Assembly (NCBI RefSeq): GCF_003286125.1
Contig: NZ_QMED01000002.1
Span: 124,001 to 188,000, forward strand
Source of the DNA: Algibacillus agarilyticus
GTDB taxonomy: Bacteria; Pseudomonadota; Gammaproteobacteria; Enterobacterales; Alteromonadaceae
Length of the DNA stretch: 64,000 nt
Direction of reading: 5' to 3'
This document shows, in pieces, positions 43,922 through 53,491 of this stretch. A program made the position numbers and the translations under genes. Each line of letters starts with the position of its first letter. Positions within the stretch are counted from its first letter, which is position 1. The notes beneath the pieces were generated by a model that saw nothing but the letters and a program-made list of their open reading frames with translations, was not told the DNA's origin and searched no databases.

Positions 43922-45350
43922 CAGGGCCATTATCGCCCACTAAATACAGTTTTCGCCAAGGACTATTTTTTTGTTTTTCAGCCACAATTAAGCGAGCATC
44001 AGGGTGTGCGTTATCAATTAAGGCGGTGATTGACCAGCCTGCTTTTTCTCGGCGTAAAAGCTCTTTGCCTTTGGTGAACGTTTTACCGCTATCCGTGCTA
44101 TTAAAATAAGAAATGATGCCATCACCGTTTTCTTTATAACCTAACAAAAAACTAATATCGGTTGGTGAGTTTATAATAAAGTCGCCGCGGGTATCGGTGC
44201 CATCGGCTCGAGCTTGTGCATATACAGGTTGGCCGCCAACCCACTCTTCGCCCGTCCAACGGTAGTGACTGGTTTGTTTTGGGCCTCCCGTTTTTTTACC
44301 AATATCTTTGCCTATATTGATACCGATATGAGGATAACCATTTTCATCTAAGTGTGATGAACCGTTAAATGACCAGTATCCGACACCTCCGGTTCGAGCG
44401 ACTAATGTTTTTTCGTCAGCGACTTCGCGGGTGATAGGTAGGCTTAATGTTTCTTTTTGCACGTTACTCCATGTATTTTTTTGAGTATCAAAGACCATAT
44501 AATACGCATCATGACGTTCTGTTGTATGGCCTCGACCATTTACACCGGCACCTCGCTTCCAACAAATGTGATAATCATAAGAAACAATAATGTCGTCGTT
44601 GTGTCCTTTAGAAACATAAGCGTACCAGCTGTCATTAGCTTGCACATCATTACGTTTTTTAGTTTTTAATATAGATACCGGGGCTGCAAACGTACGGCCA
44701 TGATCGGTTGATTTTTGATATACCCAGTTACTGCGGTGCGCACCGTGGCGATAAAAGAGATAAATATCGCCGTTGTCCATTTTTACCGCTTGGTTATAGG
44801 TACCAAATGGCGTGATATTGTTCAGCTCTTCCCATTCTGTGATGTCGTAAGGCCTTTTGGTAACCACATGTTTGTTAGCCGCATAGTGCGTATCGCCAAG
44901 TTCATTTTTACCATAGCGTTTATCACCGCCATGCCCCCCAAAGAATACGTGTATGTAACCTAAGTTATCCATAATCATGGTCGGCTTACCATGGTTATCA
45001 ATATTTTTGGGCTGGGTAAGGTCTTTTCCTAGCGCACTGTTGCCCGCTTTATAGGGGCCTGACCACGTTTCGGTATTGTGGTTATAAGCCGCAACATAAG
45101 GATCTTCTAATGGGCCTTGATAAGAGACATAAGTAACCCCTTTTTCATGAATACCAGCAGGATGCTGCACAATAGCAACAGGGTTCATTAAGCCGTTATC
45201 GGCGAAGTAATCGGCTTTTTCGATATTTGCTTTACTTGTTGCTGAAGATACAGAATTAGGCGTATTGGCAGGGGTATTGCCACAGCCAGTCAATAATACC
45301 GAACTAACCAAGATAGACAGTAATGATATGCGTGTTTGTGTTTTATTCAT
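43815..45350 (-). CDS. BNR-repeat lipoprotein, probable polysaccharide lyase (PL24/PL25 ulvan-lyase-like)
   Basis: 511 residues from ATG 45350; a longer frame begins 63 bases upstream. The lipoprotein signal is MNKTQTRISLLSILVSSVLL followed by TGC (Cys23). A seven-bladed beta-propeller of BNR_4 type follows: NPVAIVQHPAGIHEKGVTYV, HGKPTMIMDNLGYIHVFFGG, YNQAVKMDNGDIYLFYRHGA, HLDENGYPHIGINIG. The clustered His120, 134, 140 and 155 and Y200-R201 resemble the active-site set of ulvan lyases in PL24/PL25, which cleave the green-algal polysaccharide ulvan by beta-elimination. Family recall, not alignment, supports this; a sialidase-like binding protein is the alternative. The Lys-rich C-terminus is duplicated at 42563. 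Confidence 0.72.
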   Translation of the reverse strand: MNKTQTRISLLSILVSSVLLTGCGNTPANTPNSVSSATSKANIEKADYFADNGLMNPVAIVQHPAGIHEKGVTYVSYQGPLEDPYVAAYNHNTETWSGPYKAGNSALGKDLTQPKNIDNHGKPTMIMDNLGYIHVFFGGHGGDKRYGKNELGDTHYAANKHVVTKRPYDITEWEELNNITPFGTYNQAVKMDNGDIYLFYRHGAHRSNWVYQKSTDHGRTFAAPVSILKTKKRNDVQANDSWYAYVSKGHNDDIIVSYDYHICWKRGAGVNGRGHTTERHDAYYMVFDTQKNTWSNVQKETLSLPITREVADEKTLVARTGGVGYWSFNGSSHLDENGYPHIGINIGKDIGKKTGGPKQTSHYRWTGEEWVGGQPVYAQARADGTDTRGDFIINSPTDISFLLGYKENGDGIISYFNSTDSGKTFTKGKELLRREKAGWSITALIDNAHPDARLIVAEKQKNSPWRKLYLVGDNGPVQRVKSTASVLTSADEKHLKTFKKEHALFKQSKKK

Positions 45351-45696
45351 GTGTGTTTTACTCACGACGTTAAGCTTTATAACCTCGTTGTTTATAAAAC
45401 ATAAAAACAACAATTGATTACAAAGCGAAAATTAAGACTGATATTGATTATAGATGATTTATAAAATAATTGAGAGATAATGCCGTGTTTAAATTTGTAA
45501 ACGCCCTAGCGTTATCATTTGAAATAATAAATAGCCTGCAACCCACATCAATGGGTATAGATGCCGCAATAAAAATGACGCTCAGCTAAACCCGCATGCT
45601 CAGTTTATTTTCGTAGCCTTTTTTATATCGACCTTTACAATTAAAGGTTAAAATACGAAGCAAACATCTGAATACGTCGACTAACCTAGGTTTTTT
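45351..45696. other. Divergent intergenic region
   Basis: Holds the promoters for the lyase-like gene and rsmE. The only structure I see is a short AACCCA/TGGGT hairpin near 45540. No gene. Confidence 0.4.
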
Positions 45697-46425
45697 ATGC
45701 GCATACCTCGAATATATCACCCTGAAACATTAACAAATGGCCAAACAGCACAATTAACTAGCGATGCAGCTAATCATGTCGCACGTGTTATGCGGATGAA
45801 AGAAGAACAACTATTGATTTTATTTAACGGTGATGGTCACGACTATACCGCTACCATAATGGAAGCCAGCCGAAAAAAAGTTGAAGTATTAATTACACAA
45901 GTTACCCCTTTGCAAAATGAATCGCCTTTAGCCTTCCATTTAGGTCAGGTGATTTCTCGCGGCGATCGCATGGACTTTACCATACAAAAATCAGTTGAAT
46001 TAGGCGTTACAGAAATAACACCGCTGTTTAGTGAACGATGCGGCGTAAAACTCAATGGTGAACGGTTAGAAAAACGCATTGACCAATGGCAAAAAATAGC
46101 AATTGGCGCTTGTGAGCAATCTGGCCGCGCTATTATTCCAACGATTAATCCGGCGGTTGATCTAGAGACCTGGCTGGATATGGAGTTCAATGGCACTCGC
46201 TTAAATTTGCACCCTTTAGCTCAACAAAATATGCGCCAACTTACGCTTAAAAACAATGCAGTTCAGTTGCTTATTGGGCCTGAAGGCGGTTTAAGCGATG
46301 AAGAAATATCGGCCGCTGAAACCGCGCATTTTGAGCATGTGCTGATGGGCCCCAGAGTATTACGAACCGAGACAGCCGGTTTAGCCGCAATAAGTATGTT
46401 GCAATGTTTGTACGGCGATTTATAA
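45697..46425 (+). CDS. rsmE: 16S rRNA m3U1498 methyltransferase RsmE
   Basis: 242-residue SPOUT-fold methyltransferase. The N-terminal PUA-like domain (RIPRIYHPETLTNGQTAQLT, HVARVMRMKEEQLLILFNGD) precedes the knot domain with SRGDRMDFTIQKSVELGVTEITPL, ERCGVK, QKIAIGACEQSGR and the SAM-binding LLIGPEGGLSDEEI and GPRVLRTETAGLAAIS. Typical length and all RsmE signatures. Confidence 0.96.
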   Translation: MRIPRIYHPETLTNGQTAQLTSDAANHVARVMRMKEEQLLILFNGDGHDYTATIMEASRKKVEVLITQVTPLQNESPLAFHLGQVISRGDRMDFTIQKSVELGVTEITPLFSERCGVKLNGERLEKRIDQWQKIAIGACEQSGRAIIPTINPAVDLETWLDMEFNGTRLNLHPLAQQNMRQLTLKNNAVQLLIGPEGGLSDEEISAAETAHFEHVLMGPRVLRTETAGLAAISMLQCLYGDL

Positions 46426-46513
46426 ACGCCAACAAACTATCCCTTCAATTATAGGGTTTAACTTATTTAGCAAAGCCCTAACTTGATCGTATGTCGAGTT
46501 AACCCTATTGCAT

Positions 46514-48433
46514 TTATTTAAGCTCACGCGGCAAGGTAAATTGATAAACAAGTCCTTGGTCAACTTCGCTGGATACATCAATCTCGCCTTTAAGAGTTTG
46601 GTAGACCAAGTTATGAATAATATTTAAACCAAGTCCAGAGCCACCTTGATTAGATAACGTGGTATAAAAAGGTTCAAATAAGCGTTCAAGCTGAGCCGCT
46701 TTTACCCCCTTGCCTGTATCGGCATACCGAATGCCGATGTGATCTTTTTGCACATCGATAGCAATATTAATTTGATAAAACACGCTTTTACTCCCAAAAC
46801 CATGCCGTAATGAATTCATGACAAGATTAGTTAAAATTTGCGCATAAACACCGGGGTAACTATTGATAACAACAGGGCTGTCACAGGCAATATTCACTTC
46901 TACGTTATATTTTCGTAATTCAGGTTGTAAACTATTGATGGTTTCAACAAGGTAAGCTTTTAAATCAAACTCTCTTTTAACTTCGCTCGTTTGATCAACT
47001 GCAACCGCTTTAAAGTTTTGAATTAAGTTTGCTGCTCTCGATAAGTTAGTGAGCATAATGCTAAATGCTTCATCCATTTGCTGTAAAAATAAATCAAGCG
47101 ATGAACGGCTCATTTTATTGTTTTCGTAATCTTGTTTTAGTTTTTTAAGTTTATCTTCAATCATCGTGCCTGCGGTTACACAAACACCTAAAGGGGTATT
47201 TATCTCATGTGCAATGCCGGCAACCAATTGACCTAATAATGACATTTTCTCAGTTTCGATCATTTGATCTTGCGCTTGTTGTAACTTATTCATGGCATTA
47301 GACAATTCACTATTGGCTTGAATAAGCTCTTCTGTGCGTTGAGTAACGCGAGCTTCTAACTCACTATGATCTGTTTGAATTTGCTCAGCCATAACCGAAA
47401 GCACATCAACAATTTGTTGTATTTCAATAAAAGGTAAGGGTTTATAAATAGGCGTAAAGTCACGTTTTATATACCGTAAAACAATTTGATTTAAACCATC
47501 TAACGGTTTGAGTAACTGTCGAATAATTAACCAAGCGATAATCATTAACCCACAAGTAATAAACGCGGCGATCCAATAAAGCTGTCTATTAAGTGTATTA
47601 ATCGCGGCAAAAACAAGTTCACGTGGGCGTGAAAAAATAGCTTCAATGGGTGAATTCAAACCGTTTAACACAATAGTCGTATTTACATCGATGTCATTAT
47701 CGGCTGTTGTATTTAGGTCAATCATTACATGATCTTGAAAACTTAAGCTTTCAAGAAAAATACGGTCGAGTGTTTTGCTCATATCTGCTGCCATATTTTC
47801 AACCGGAATTAAACCAACCAAAGTGCCGACTCGGCGCGAATATTCATCGAGTTTACCGATATCCGTCATCCATAATGTCGCGAATACCACTAACACGTGT
47901 TCACTACGATACGCTACTGTCTTTAATTCGGCTTTACTTCTTAACTCTGCCATTAACGAGGCCGATTTGATCAATTTAAAATACACATCCGTTGTTGGTT
48001 TTTGTTGTGCTGCTTGCTTGTATACACTGTGCAATGCGTGGGTATCAATCAACTCTAATAGTGTTGGCTGAGCAGACATTGTCCAACTTTCGTTATCGAC
48101 CAATAACAAGCCCGATAGCCAAGTATATTCTTGAGTCAATGCTTGCATTTTTTGGCGTGCTCGGTCAGCAAAAGTGCCGGTATAGGCAGCCAAAATAACT
48201 TCACTGTCTTTAGCCATTTGTTTAAATTCGGCTTGAAACAAGCTCAATGCAAATTGCGTTTTTAAAGAATGACTATCTGCACGTGCTTGTATGTTTTCAT
48301 GTTGTTCGTTTTCTTGAATAACCGTAAAACGCTGCAATAAAAAAAAGGTGATGGCAAAGGTTGGTAACACGGTCATCAGTAAAAGCGCGGTGATAAACGT
48401 ATTGCGTAAACTCGCAACCCCATTATTTTTCAT
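46514..48433 (-). CDS. Membrane sensor histidine kinase
   Basis: 639 residues. TM1 (about 12-33) and TM2 (about 290-312) enclose a periplasmic sensor of about 255 residues. A HAMP-like segment, a coiled coil (QTDHSELEARVTQRTEELIQ) and the kinase core follow: phospho-His in LLGQLVAGIAHEINTPLGVC, N-box NLVMNSLRHGFG, RYADTGKGVKAAQLERLFEPFY and GGSGLGLNIIHNLVY. It is cotranscribed with, and overlaps by 11 bases, an upstream gene for a periplasmic binding protein. That suggests the binding protein presents a ligand to the sensor domain. No response regulator gene lies in the window, so the output is unknown. Confidence 0.9.
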   Translation of the reverse strand: MKNNGVASLRNTFITALLLMTVLPTFAITFFLLQRFTVIQENEQHENIQARADSHSLKTQFALSLFQAEFKQMAKDSEVILAAYTGTFADRARQKMQALTQEYTWLSGLLLVDNESWTMSAQPTLLELIDTHALHSVYKQAAQQKPTTDVYFKLIKSASLMAELRSKAELKTVAYRSEHVLVVFATLWMTDIGKLDEYSRRVGTLVGLIPVENMAADMSKTLDRIFLESLSFQDHVMIDLNTTADNDIDVNTTIVLNGLNSPIEAIFSRPRELVFAAINTLNRQLYWIAAFITCGLMIIAWLIIRQLLKPLDGLNQIVLRYIKRDFTPIYKPLPFIEIQQIVDVLSVMAEQIQTDHSELEARVTQRTEELIQANSELSNAMNKLQQAQDQMIETEKMSLLGQLVAGIAHEINTPLGVCVTAGTMIEDKLKKLKQDYENNKMSRSSLDLFLQQMDEAFSIMLTNLSRAANLIQNFKAVAVDQTSEVKREFDLKAYLVETINSLQPELRKYNVEVNIACDSPVVINSYPGVYAQILTNLVMNSLRHGFGSKSVFYQINIAIDVQKDHIGIRYADTGKGVKAAQLERLFEPFYTTLSNQGGSGLGLNIIHNLVYQTLKGEIDVSSEVDQGLVYQFTLPRELK

Positions 48434-49628
48434 TTAAATCACCTTGTAACAGGCGCTTCAACTCATATTCAGCACCACGTTGCATGTAAGCGGCCGCTTC
48501 TTCAGCGTTAAGTTTATCGTCTAAAAACATCGTAAACCCCCGTCTGATACTATCCCAAGAGGCAACAAGCGCCACGGTTGGTTGCATTGCAATACTTAAT
48601 TCAAGCTGTTGAGCCAACACCTTAAAATTATCACTTTCATTATTAATAAGTTGTTTTTGTACCGTTATATGCGCAGGCATTGAGTGAGTAGCCGGATAAA
48701 CTTTTTTAGCAAAACGTTGGCTTTGCAGGTGCATTGAGAAGCGTTTAAGGGCTTCTTTTTTCTGCCCTGCCGCCGCATACCCCGGAAATGCGAGCACTAA
48801 CGCGGATTTAAATGAAGCCATTGGTGCTTTATTTAACGATGGTAATAATGCGATCCCTAAATTATTTTGCATAACTCGACTTGCATTCACGTATTCCCAA
48901 TCGCCGTTGATCGCATAAGCATATTTATCGGCAAAAAAATCACGACTAACACATTGGTAATGACAAGCTTGATTAAATATACCCTGCTGCAAGTTTTGTT
49001 TAAAAAATAATAATGTTTGGATCGTCGCTTCGGTATTCAACGTAATTTTTTTATCAACGGCTGGCATGCCTCCAAACGCTAATAAAAAAGTGACGAAGGT
49101 ATATGAAGACCGATAATTAACCCCTAAGGGTTTCACCCCGTCTGGCAGCGATATTTGCTTTAATTGATGCCAATGCGTGATCGGTTTAGATACCCATTTT
49201 TTATTATAATACAGCAACATATGATTCCCATAATACAAAGGAATGCCTAACAACTTTTGCTGATATGACGTAAATATACGTAAGGATTTAGGAATGGTAG
49301 CCGCTACCCAATCAGTCGGAATAACAGACAACTTAAATAACGAATGAAGCCCTAAATTATCAGATTGAAACAAAACCATATCAGGTGCTTGATTGGCTAA
49401 TACCGCTTCGGTTAACGCAGGGTTTAAGGCTTTGCGCGTTAATACATCTACATTAATAACCACATCAGGGTTGGCTTGCATAAATTCAGTAATAGTATGC
49501 TGCCAAAAAGCTTCATGATGGCCTTGACCATGCCATAAATTAAGCACAACCGCATGAGCTTGGCTCATGAATAACCCAATAAACAGTATGATTGTCATCA
49601 CCGTTTGATGCTTGAATCTAAGGCCCAC
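48423..49628 (-). CDS. Periplasmic extracellular solute-binding protein (family 1, sugar-type)
   Basis: 401 residues with a signal peptide (VMTIILFIGLFMSQAHA). It has an MBP/UgpB-type binding fold: VLNLWHGQGHHEAFWQHTITEF, DMVLFQSDNL, VIPTDW, the hinge-like IPLYYGNHMLLYYNKKW and AINGDWEYVNAS. Such proteins normally feed ABC importers, but no permease or ATPase gene is present. Instead it precedes a histidine kinase gene, so it may act as a ligand sensor. The start is GTG 49628 behind GGAGAT. Confidence 0.87.
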   Translation of the reverse strand: MGLRFKHQTVMTIILFIGLFMSQAHAVVLNLWHGQGHHEAFWQHTITEFMQANPDVVINVDVLTRKALNPALTEAVLANQAPDMVLFQSDNLGLHSLFKLSVIPTDWVAATIPKSLRIFTSYQQKLLGIPLYYGNHMLLYYNKKWVSKPITHWHQLKQISLPDGVKPLGVNYRSSYTFVTFLLAFGGMPAVDKKITLNTEATIQTLLFFKQNLQQGIFNQACHYQCVSRDFFADKYAYAINGDWEYVNASRVMQNNLGIALLPSLNKAPMASFKSALVLAFPGYAAAGQKKEALKRFSMHLQSQRFAKKVYPATHSMPAHITVQKQLINNESDNFKVLAQQLELSIAMQPTVALVASWDSIRRGFTMFLDDKLNAEEAAAYMQRGAEYELKRLLQGDLNEK

Positions 49629-49729
49629 GCTTTATCTCCAGATGAAAATTTGTTTTTAATAACCACACTTTTTAAGTATAGAAGTGTTTAACTTTTTCAG
49701 CGTTAACTTTTAAAAAAGTTGCGCAATTA

Positions 49730-49981
49730 ATACCAATTCATATAAATAAGTGATCTCTCAGAATGCATCTAGCGGTTTTTGAACAAGGCGTCGGTGTACA
49801 GGAGTGGTTGTTCCCTTTCAAATACCGATAACGCAGGGCAAAAGCCGCTGGGGCATTCCTTTCAGGCGAGTTTTAAATGCGCTTACTCTGTGTTGCTCGA
49901 ACTCAAAAGAGCACCACTATTCTTTCATGTAAGCGCATTTAAACGCTCGCTGAGTGGACACTTATTATTACGGATTGGTAT
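49730..49981. repeat. MITE-like repeat family R2, copy 2 (252 bp)
   Basis: ATACCAAT and ATTGGTAT inverted ends; the same length as 36228-36479, with only about eight substitutions. It lies between the solute-binding protein gene and the hypothetical gene at 50085. Non-coding. Confidence 0.88.
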
Positions 49982-50084
49982 AAGATTTTAAAAAGCAGAT
50001 TTAAAAGCAGGCATGTTTCCTGCTTAGTAGTGCTTAATATTAAGATTTGAAGCAAAAAGCCAAATTACTGGCACCGAGGTTAAT

Positions 50085-50567
50085 GTGCAAATAAGTGACA
50101 TGCTCGCGAGTTATAACCAGGTATCGCAGCATCAAAGCCAAGCGATACCAGATACCGATAACAACAAGCAAAAAGAGGCTCAAGCAAAACCGAATACGGC
50201 CAGCGTGGTGAATATCAGCTTTGAAGCAAACTTAATGCGCGAACATGCAGCCGACGTTATGCAAGGTCATGACTTAACCAATATCAGCCAACATGATCTC
50301 GATAATCTAACCGACAATTTATACCAATCAAATGTATTAACGTCACAAGAATATGCATCGTTAAGTTTTTTTGGTGAGCAAGTATTTAATAGTGAAGCCG
50401 CGAATGATACCTACCTGCAAATAGATAAAAACCAACCCCAAAATATGATTGAAAAATGGCAAGAAAAATTAGATCAATTAAGAGAAATGCGGGCTAAACC
50501 GATCGCGATACAACAAGCTGTACGTATGGTTAATGTGTTACAAAATTTACAGGCAAATGCAGGTTAA
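50085..50567 (+). CDS. Hypothetical Gln-rich helical protein
   Basis: 160 residues starting at GTG 50085 behind GAGG. No signal or membrane helix. A Gln/Asn/Lys-rich linker (about 13-40) is followed by helical segments (FEANLMREHAADVMQGHDLT, NLTDNLYQSNVLTSQEYASL, WQEKLDQLREMRAKPIAIQQ, AVRMVNVLQNLQANAG). Composition and style resemble the flagellar-like protein at 23479, which hints at a motility-related role, but I do not recognise a family. Confidence 0.6.
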   Translation: MQISDMLASYNQVSQHQSQAIPDTDNNKQKEAQAKPNTASVVNISFEANLMREHAADVMQGHDLTNISQHDLDNLTDNLYQSNVLTSQEYASLSFFGEQVFNSEAANDTYLQIDKNQPQNMIEKWQEKLDQLREMRAKPIAIQQAVRMVNVLQNLQANAG

Positions 50568-50600
50568 CCATTTGTTTAGTCACTTTGATGATACTTTGAT

Positions 50601-51386
50601 TTAGTTTGCCTGAATGGCATATTTAATTTTTAACGCTTGGTAAGCATCACTGTATTTAACCTGTCTTAAGGCACGATTAAAATCACTAATTAAAGCCGGA
50701 TTTTTTAACGCTAATCTGTATTCTGATAAAGGGAAGATTGGCTGAGTATGAACGTTTATTGCATTAAACGAAGCAGAAGCCGTTTGTTGATAATAATTAA
50801 AAATATTAATATCAATGATCAACACATCATGTAAGCCCGCATAAAATCCATTAACTTGCTCTTGCTGATCTAAATATTCTTTGTATGCTAAGCTCGATTT
50901 AACCGCCTCGGCATAACGATTACCTAAAACTTGATCCGCCCGATAAAAACTAGCCACTTTATGATGATTCAAATCGGCTATGCGTTCAACGGAAGGTTTA
51001 AAACTCACCGCTACATTTTGGTAGTTGATATAAGGGGCGGTTAAGTATTGGCGATCAAATAATTGTTCATTAACTGTCATGATCGCATCAACATGCGGTA
51101 AAGATAAAACAGAAGGTAAACGACCATCAGCCATAAAGATAAAACGCGGCTGTACTTTCAATTGCTTAAAAACAAGTTCTAACAACTCAACTTCAAAACC
51201 AGTCCAACGTTGTTCGTTAGTCGCATTTGGCGTTTCGGCCAACACATAAGGCGGCTTATTTAACCCAATAACAATATTAAATGCAGAACGAGCCGATACT
51301 TGAGCTGAATAGGCACTCAAATACAGCAAAGCTATAAAATAAAAATACGATGTTTTGCGCACAAACGGCATGGCTAAATTCATCAT
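50601..51386 (-). CDS. Periplasmic substrate-binding protein (family 3 type)
   Basis: 261 residues with a signal peptide (SYFYFIALLYLSAYSAQVSA). A bacterial SBP-3-like fold follows: FNIVIGLNKPPYVLAETPNA, GFEVELLELVFKQLKVQPRF, VDAIMTVNEQLFDRQYLTAP. No transporter genes adjoin, so it may be a sensory or orphan binding protein for amino-acid-like ligands. It is translationally coupled to the upstream gene (ATGA overlap at 51383). Confidence 0.82.
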   Translation of the reverse strand: MMNLAMPFVRKTSYFYFIALLYLSAYSAQVSARSAFNIVIGLNKPPYVLAETPNATNEQRWTGFEVELLELVFKQLKVQPRFIFMADGRLPSVLSLPHVDAIMTVNEQLFDRQYLTAPYINYQNVAVSFKPSVERIADLNHHKVASFYRADQVLGNRYAEAVKSSLAYKEYLDQQEQVNGFYAGLHDVLIIDINIFNYYQQTASASFNAINVHTQPIFPLSEYRLALKNPALISDFNRALRQVKYSDAYQALKIKYAIQAN

Positions 51387-51955
51387 TCAGTCTGGGCTAA
51401 AACTCGTTGAATATGCGCTTGATATTTCGCTACCAATTTCGCATTAGCTGAAGTATTGGTTTTTTGCTTGTTCGTGACATGAAATAAAGATTCCATTTGT
51501 TGACGCAACATGGCTTTTTGTTCGCTCGTTAAACCTTCGACATCTTCTAAATCTAGCATATTTTCAGCAAATTGCCGTTCTACTTGATTGGGGATTTGTG
51601 CTTGCGCCTGTTCCATTAGCGCTTGAATAATTTGAGTTTGTACCGTGATGTATTCAGCAACTGTAAATTGCTTGTTCAGCGCCGCTTCAAATGTGGGTAA
51701 CAGATTGGCTTGCTCTAAATAATGTTTGGCTTTTTGGCCTATTTCAGTTGGCGCGCCTTGCTTAAAATCTAAAGAAAAACTCGATAATGTCGCGTGATGC
51801 TGATTAAACAAAGCCTGCATTTTAGGCGCTAAGTGCAACCATTTCTCAATCTTTTTTTCGGTTAAAGTGTTGGCATGTAAACTGGTTAACAAACCAAAAT
51901 ATAATACGAGTATTGTGCCGATAATACGCATTGCGATCTTCAATTTTAAAGTCAT
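51383..51955 (-). CDS. Conserved hypothetical exported protein
   Basis: About 190 residues from ATG 51955 (behind GGTGGA); a frame from 51976 is less likely. The signal region is KIAMRIIGTILVLYFGLLTS, cleaved around LHANT. The mature part is helical and Gln-rich (WLHLAPKMQALFNQHHATLS, ALMEQAQAQIPNQVERQFAE, LTSEQKAMLRQQMESLFHVT). Its start and stop link it to the downstream binding-protein gene as an operon. Function unknown. Confidence 0.65.
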   Translation of the reverse strand: MTLKLKIAMRIIGTILVLYFGLLTSLHANTLTEKKIEKWLHLAPKMQALFNQHHATLSSFSLDFKQGAPTEIGQKAKHYLEQANLLPTFEAALNKQFTVAEYITVQTQIIQALMEQAQAQIPNQVERQFAENMLDLEDVEGLTSEQKAMLRQQMESLFHVTNKQKTNTSANAKLVAKYQAHIQRVLAQTE

Positions 51956-52261
51956 TTGATTAATCCACCATATCAAAAATAATTTGAATTAAAAACGCCT
52001 ACTTACAACTAATACGCAATTAAAACAAAGCGTAGAGTTCATCACAAAAATAAAAAATAGTTAATAAACTTAAAATACCGCATTTACTGACAAACTAAAC
52101 CTTTGTATATTAATTAAAAAATCACGCTACTGTGAATATTAAGTGAAACAGATGATAGTAATGGATTAATGTTTTGATTTATTACTATAATTCAACCTGC
52201 TTTATTGGGATATATACCCAAGCGCCATTCACACACCGCTTTGTATAAAAAGGATATAATA
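51956..52261. other. Divergent intergenic region
   Basis: About 300 AT-rich bases holding promoters for both directions. A TATATACCCAAG motif (about 52211) belongs to the short dispersed repeats. I see no gene. Confidence 0.4.
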
Positions 52262-53452
52262 ATGAATTTTTTAAAAAGTACAGTCACCATCGCCATCCTC
52301 GCAGCATCTACACACCTCTCGGCGGCTGAAGTATTTAATGCAAAAACGTTCGCCATGTCAGGCTCGGGTCTAGCCGTATCTGATTTTAGTTATGGCACAA
52401 GTCTTAATCCCGCTTTAGGCAGTAACTACGATGCCAACGATGACTTTAACTTTAATTTAAATGTAGGGGTTTTAGCGAGTGACCAAGATGAACTCATTAC
52501 GAAAGCAGATGATATAGTCGACATACTTGATCAATTAGACGGTAAAACATTAACCCAAAATGATCAACAAACGATCACCGATTTGGATAGTCGTTTAAAG
52601 CAAATTGACGGCACAACCGCCACCCTAGATTTAGGTGGCAGTGTAGAATTCTCAATTCCAAATAAATACTTAGCGACTACATTATTCATTCGCTCAAACT
52701 TAGCCCTTGGTATTACGACATTATACAAAGGCTTAGATTCAGACTATTTTGATAACCTTGATTTAACCAATTCACCCACGTTTGATGCAGATGAATTAGA
52801 AACCAGCGTTAGAGCCCAAGGCGCAGCGGTTGTAGATGTAGGCTTAAACTTTTCAACCGCTTTTAACCTTGCCGGCCAAAAAGTTAACTTTGGTATTGCG
52901 CCCAAATATCAAATCGTAAAAACAATTGATTACCAAGAAAACATCGCCGATTTTGAAGAAGATGACTTTGATGCAGATAATCACTCTGTTGAAGACGAAA
53001 ACTTTAACCTTGATTTCGGTGTGCAAACCTCGTTTGGCAATTGGAGTGTTGGTGCTGTACTTAAAAATGCACTCGAAAATGAATACACCATCAAACAACC
53101 TGTAGGCCAACCCACCGCTAACAACACACTCACCATTGAGCCTCAGTTAGCATTAGGTGTCGGCTATAAAAACGCTTGGCTCCAAGCTTCAATTGATTTA
53201 GATACAAACGCCATTGAAGATTATATTTCGGCTCAAAATGTGCAATTTGCTCGCTTTGGTGCCGAGTTAAATGCATGGGATCAAGCGGCTCTTCGTGTTG
53301 GCTATCGTCATGATTTAGAAGGGACATACGAAGATACGATTTCGGCAGGTGTCGGTATTTCACCTTTTGATTTTATCAATATTGATATCGCAGCTCTTTA
53401 TGGCGAAAACGAGACATATGGTGGCGCTATCCAATTAGGCATGAGCTTCTAA
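52262..53452 (+). CDS. TraF-like outer-membrane beta-barrel protein
   Basis: About 396 residues from ATG 52262 behind AAGGAT; a frame from 52205 is not supported. A signal peptide (MNFLKSTVTIAILAASTHLS, cut after AA) is followed by AEVFNAKTFAMSGSGLAVSD, the start of the TraF_2 family often annotated as conjugal transfer protein TraF. Alternating strands fill the C-terminal 250 residues and end in an aromatic closing strand (GGAIQLGMSF). Long Asp-rich loops (DFEEDDFDADNHSVEDENFN) may bind calcium. No other transfer genes are present, so a conjugation role is doubtful; an outer-membrane channel is more likely. Confidence 0.78.
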   Translation: MNFLKSTVTIAILAASTHLSAAEVFNAKTFAMSGSGLAVSDFSYGTSLNPALGSNYDANDDFNFNLNVGVLASDQDELITKADDIVDILDQLDGKTLTQNDQQTITDLDSRLKQIDGTTATLDLGGSVEFSIPNKYLATTLFIRSNLALGITTLYKGLDSDYFDNLDLTNSPTFDADELETSVRAQGAAVVDVGLNFSTAFNLAGQKVNFGIAPKYQIVKTIDYQENIADFEEDDFDADNHSVEDENFNLDFGVQTSFGNWSVGAVLKNALENEYTIKQPVGQPTANNTLTIEPQLALGVGYKNAWLQASIDLDTNAIEDYISAQNVQFARFGAELNAWDQAALRVGYRHDLEGTYEDTISAGVGISPFDFINIDIAALYGENETYGGAIQLGMSF

Positions 53453-53491
53453 AAACAGCACTTCGTTTTTACCTTATCTTGCCTGAAAAAC

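Noticed and set aside
52262-53452. TraF-like protein as evidence of a conjugative element
   Set aside because: The family name is inherited; no other transfer genes occur, and the protein looks like a chromosomal outer-membrane barrel.
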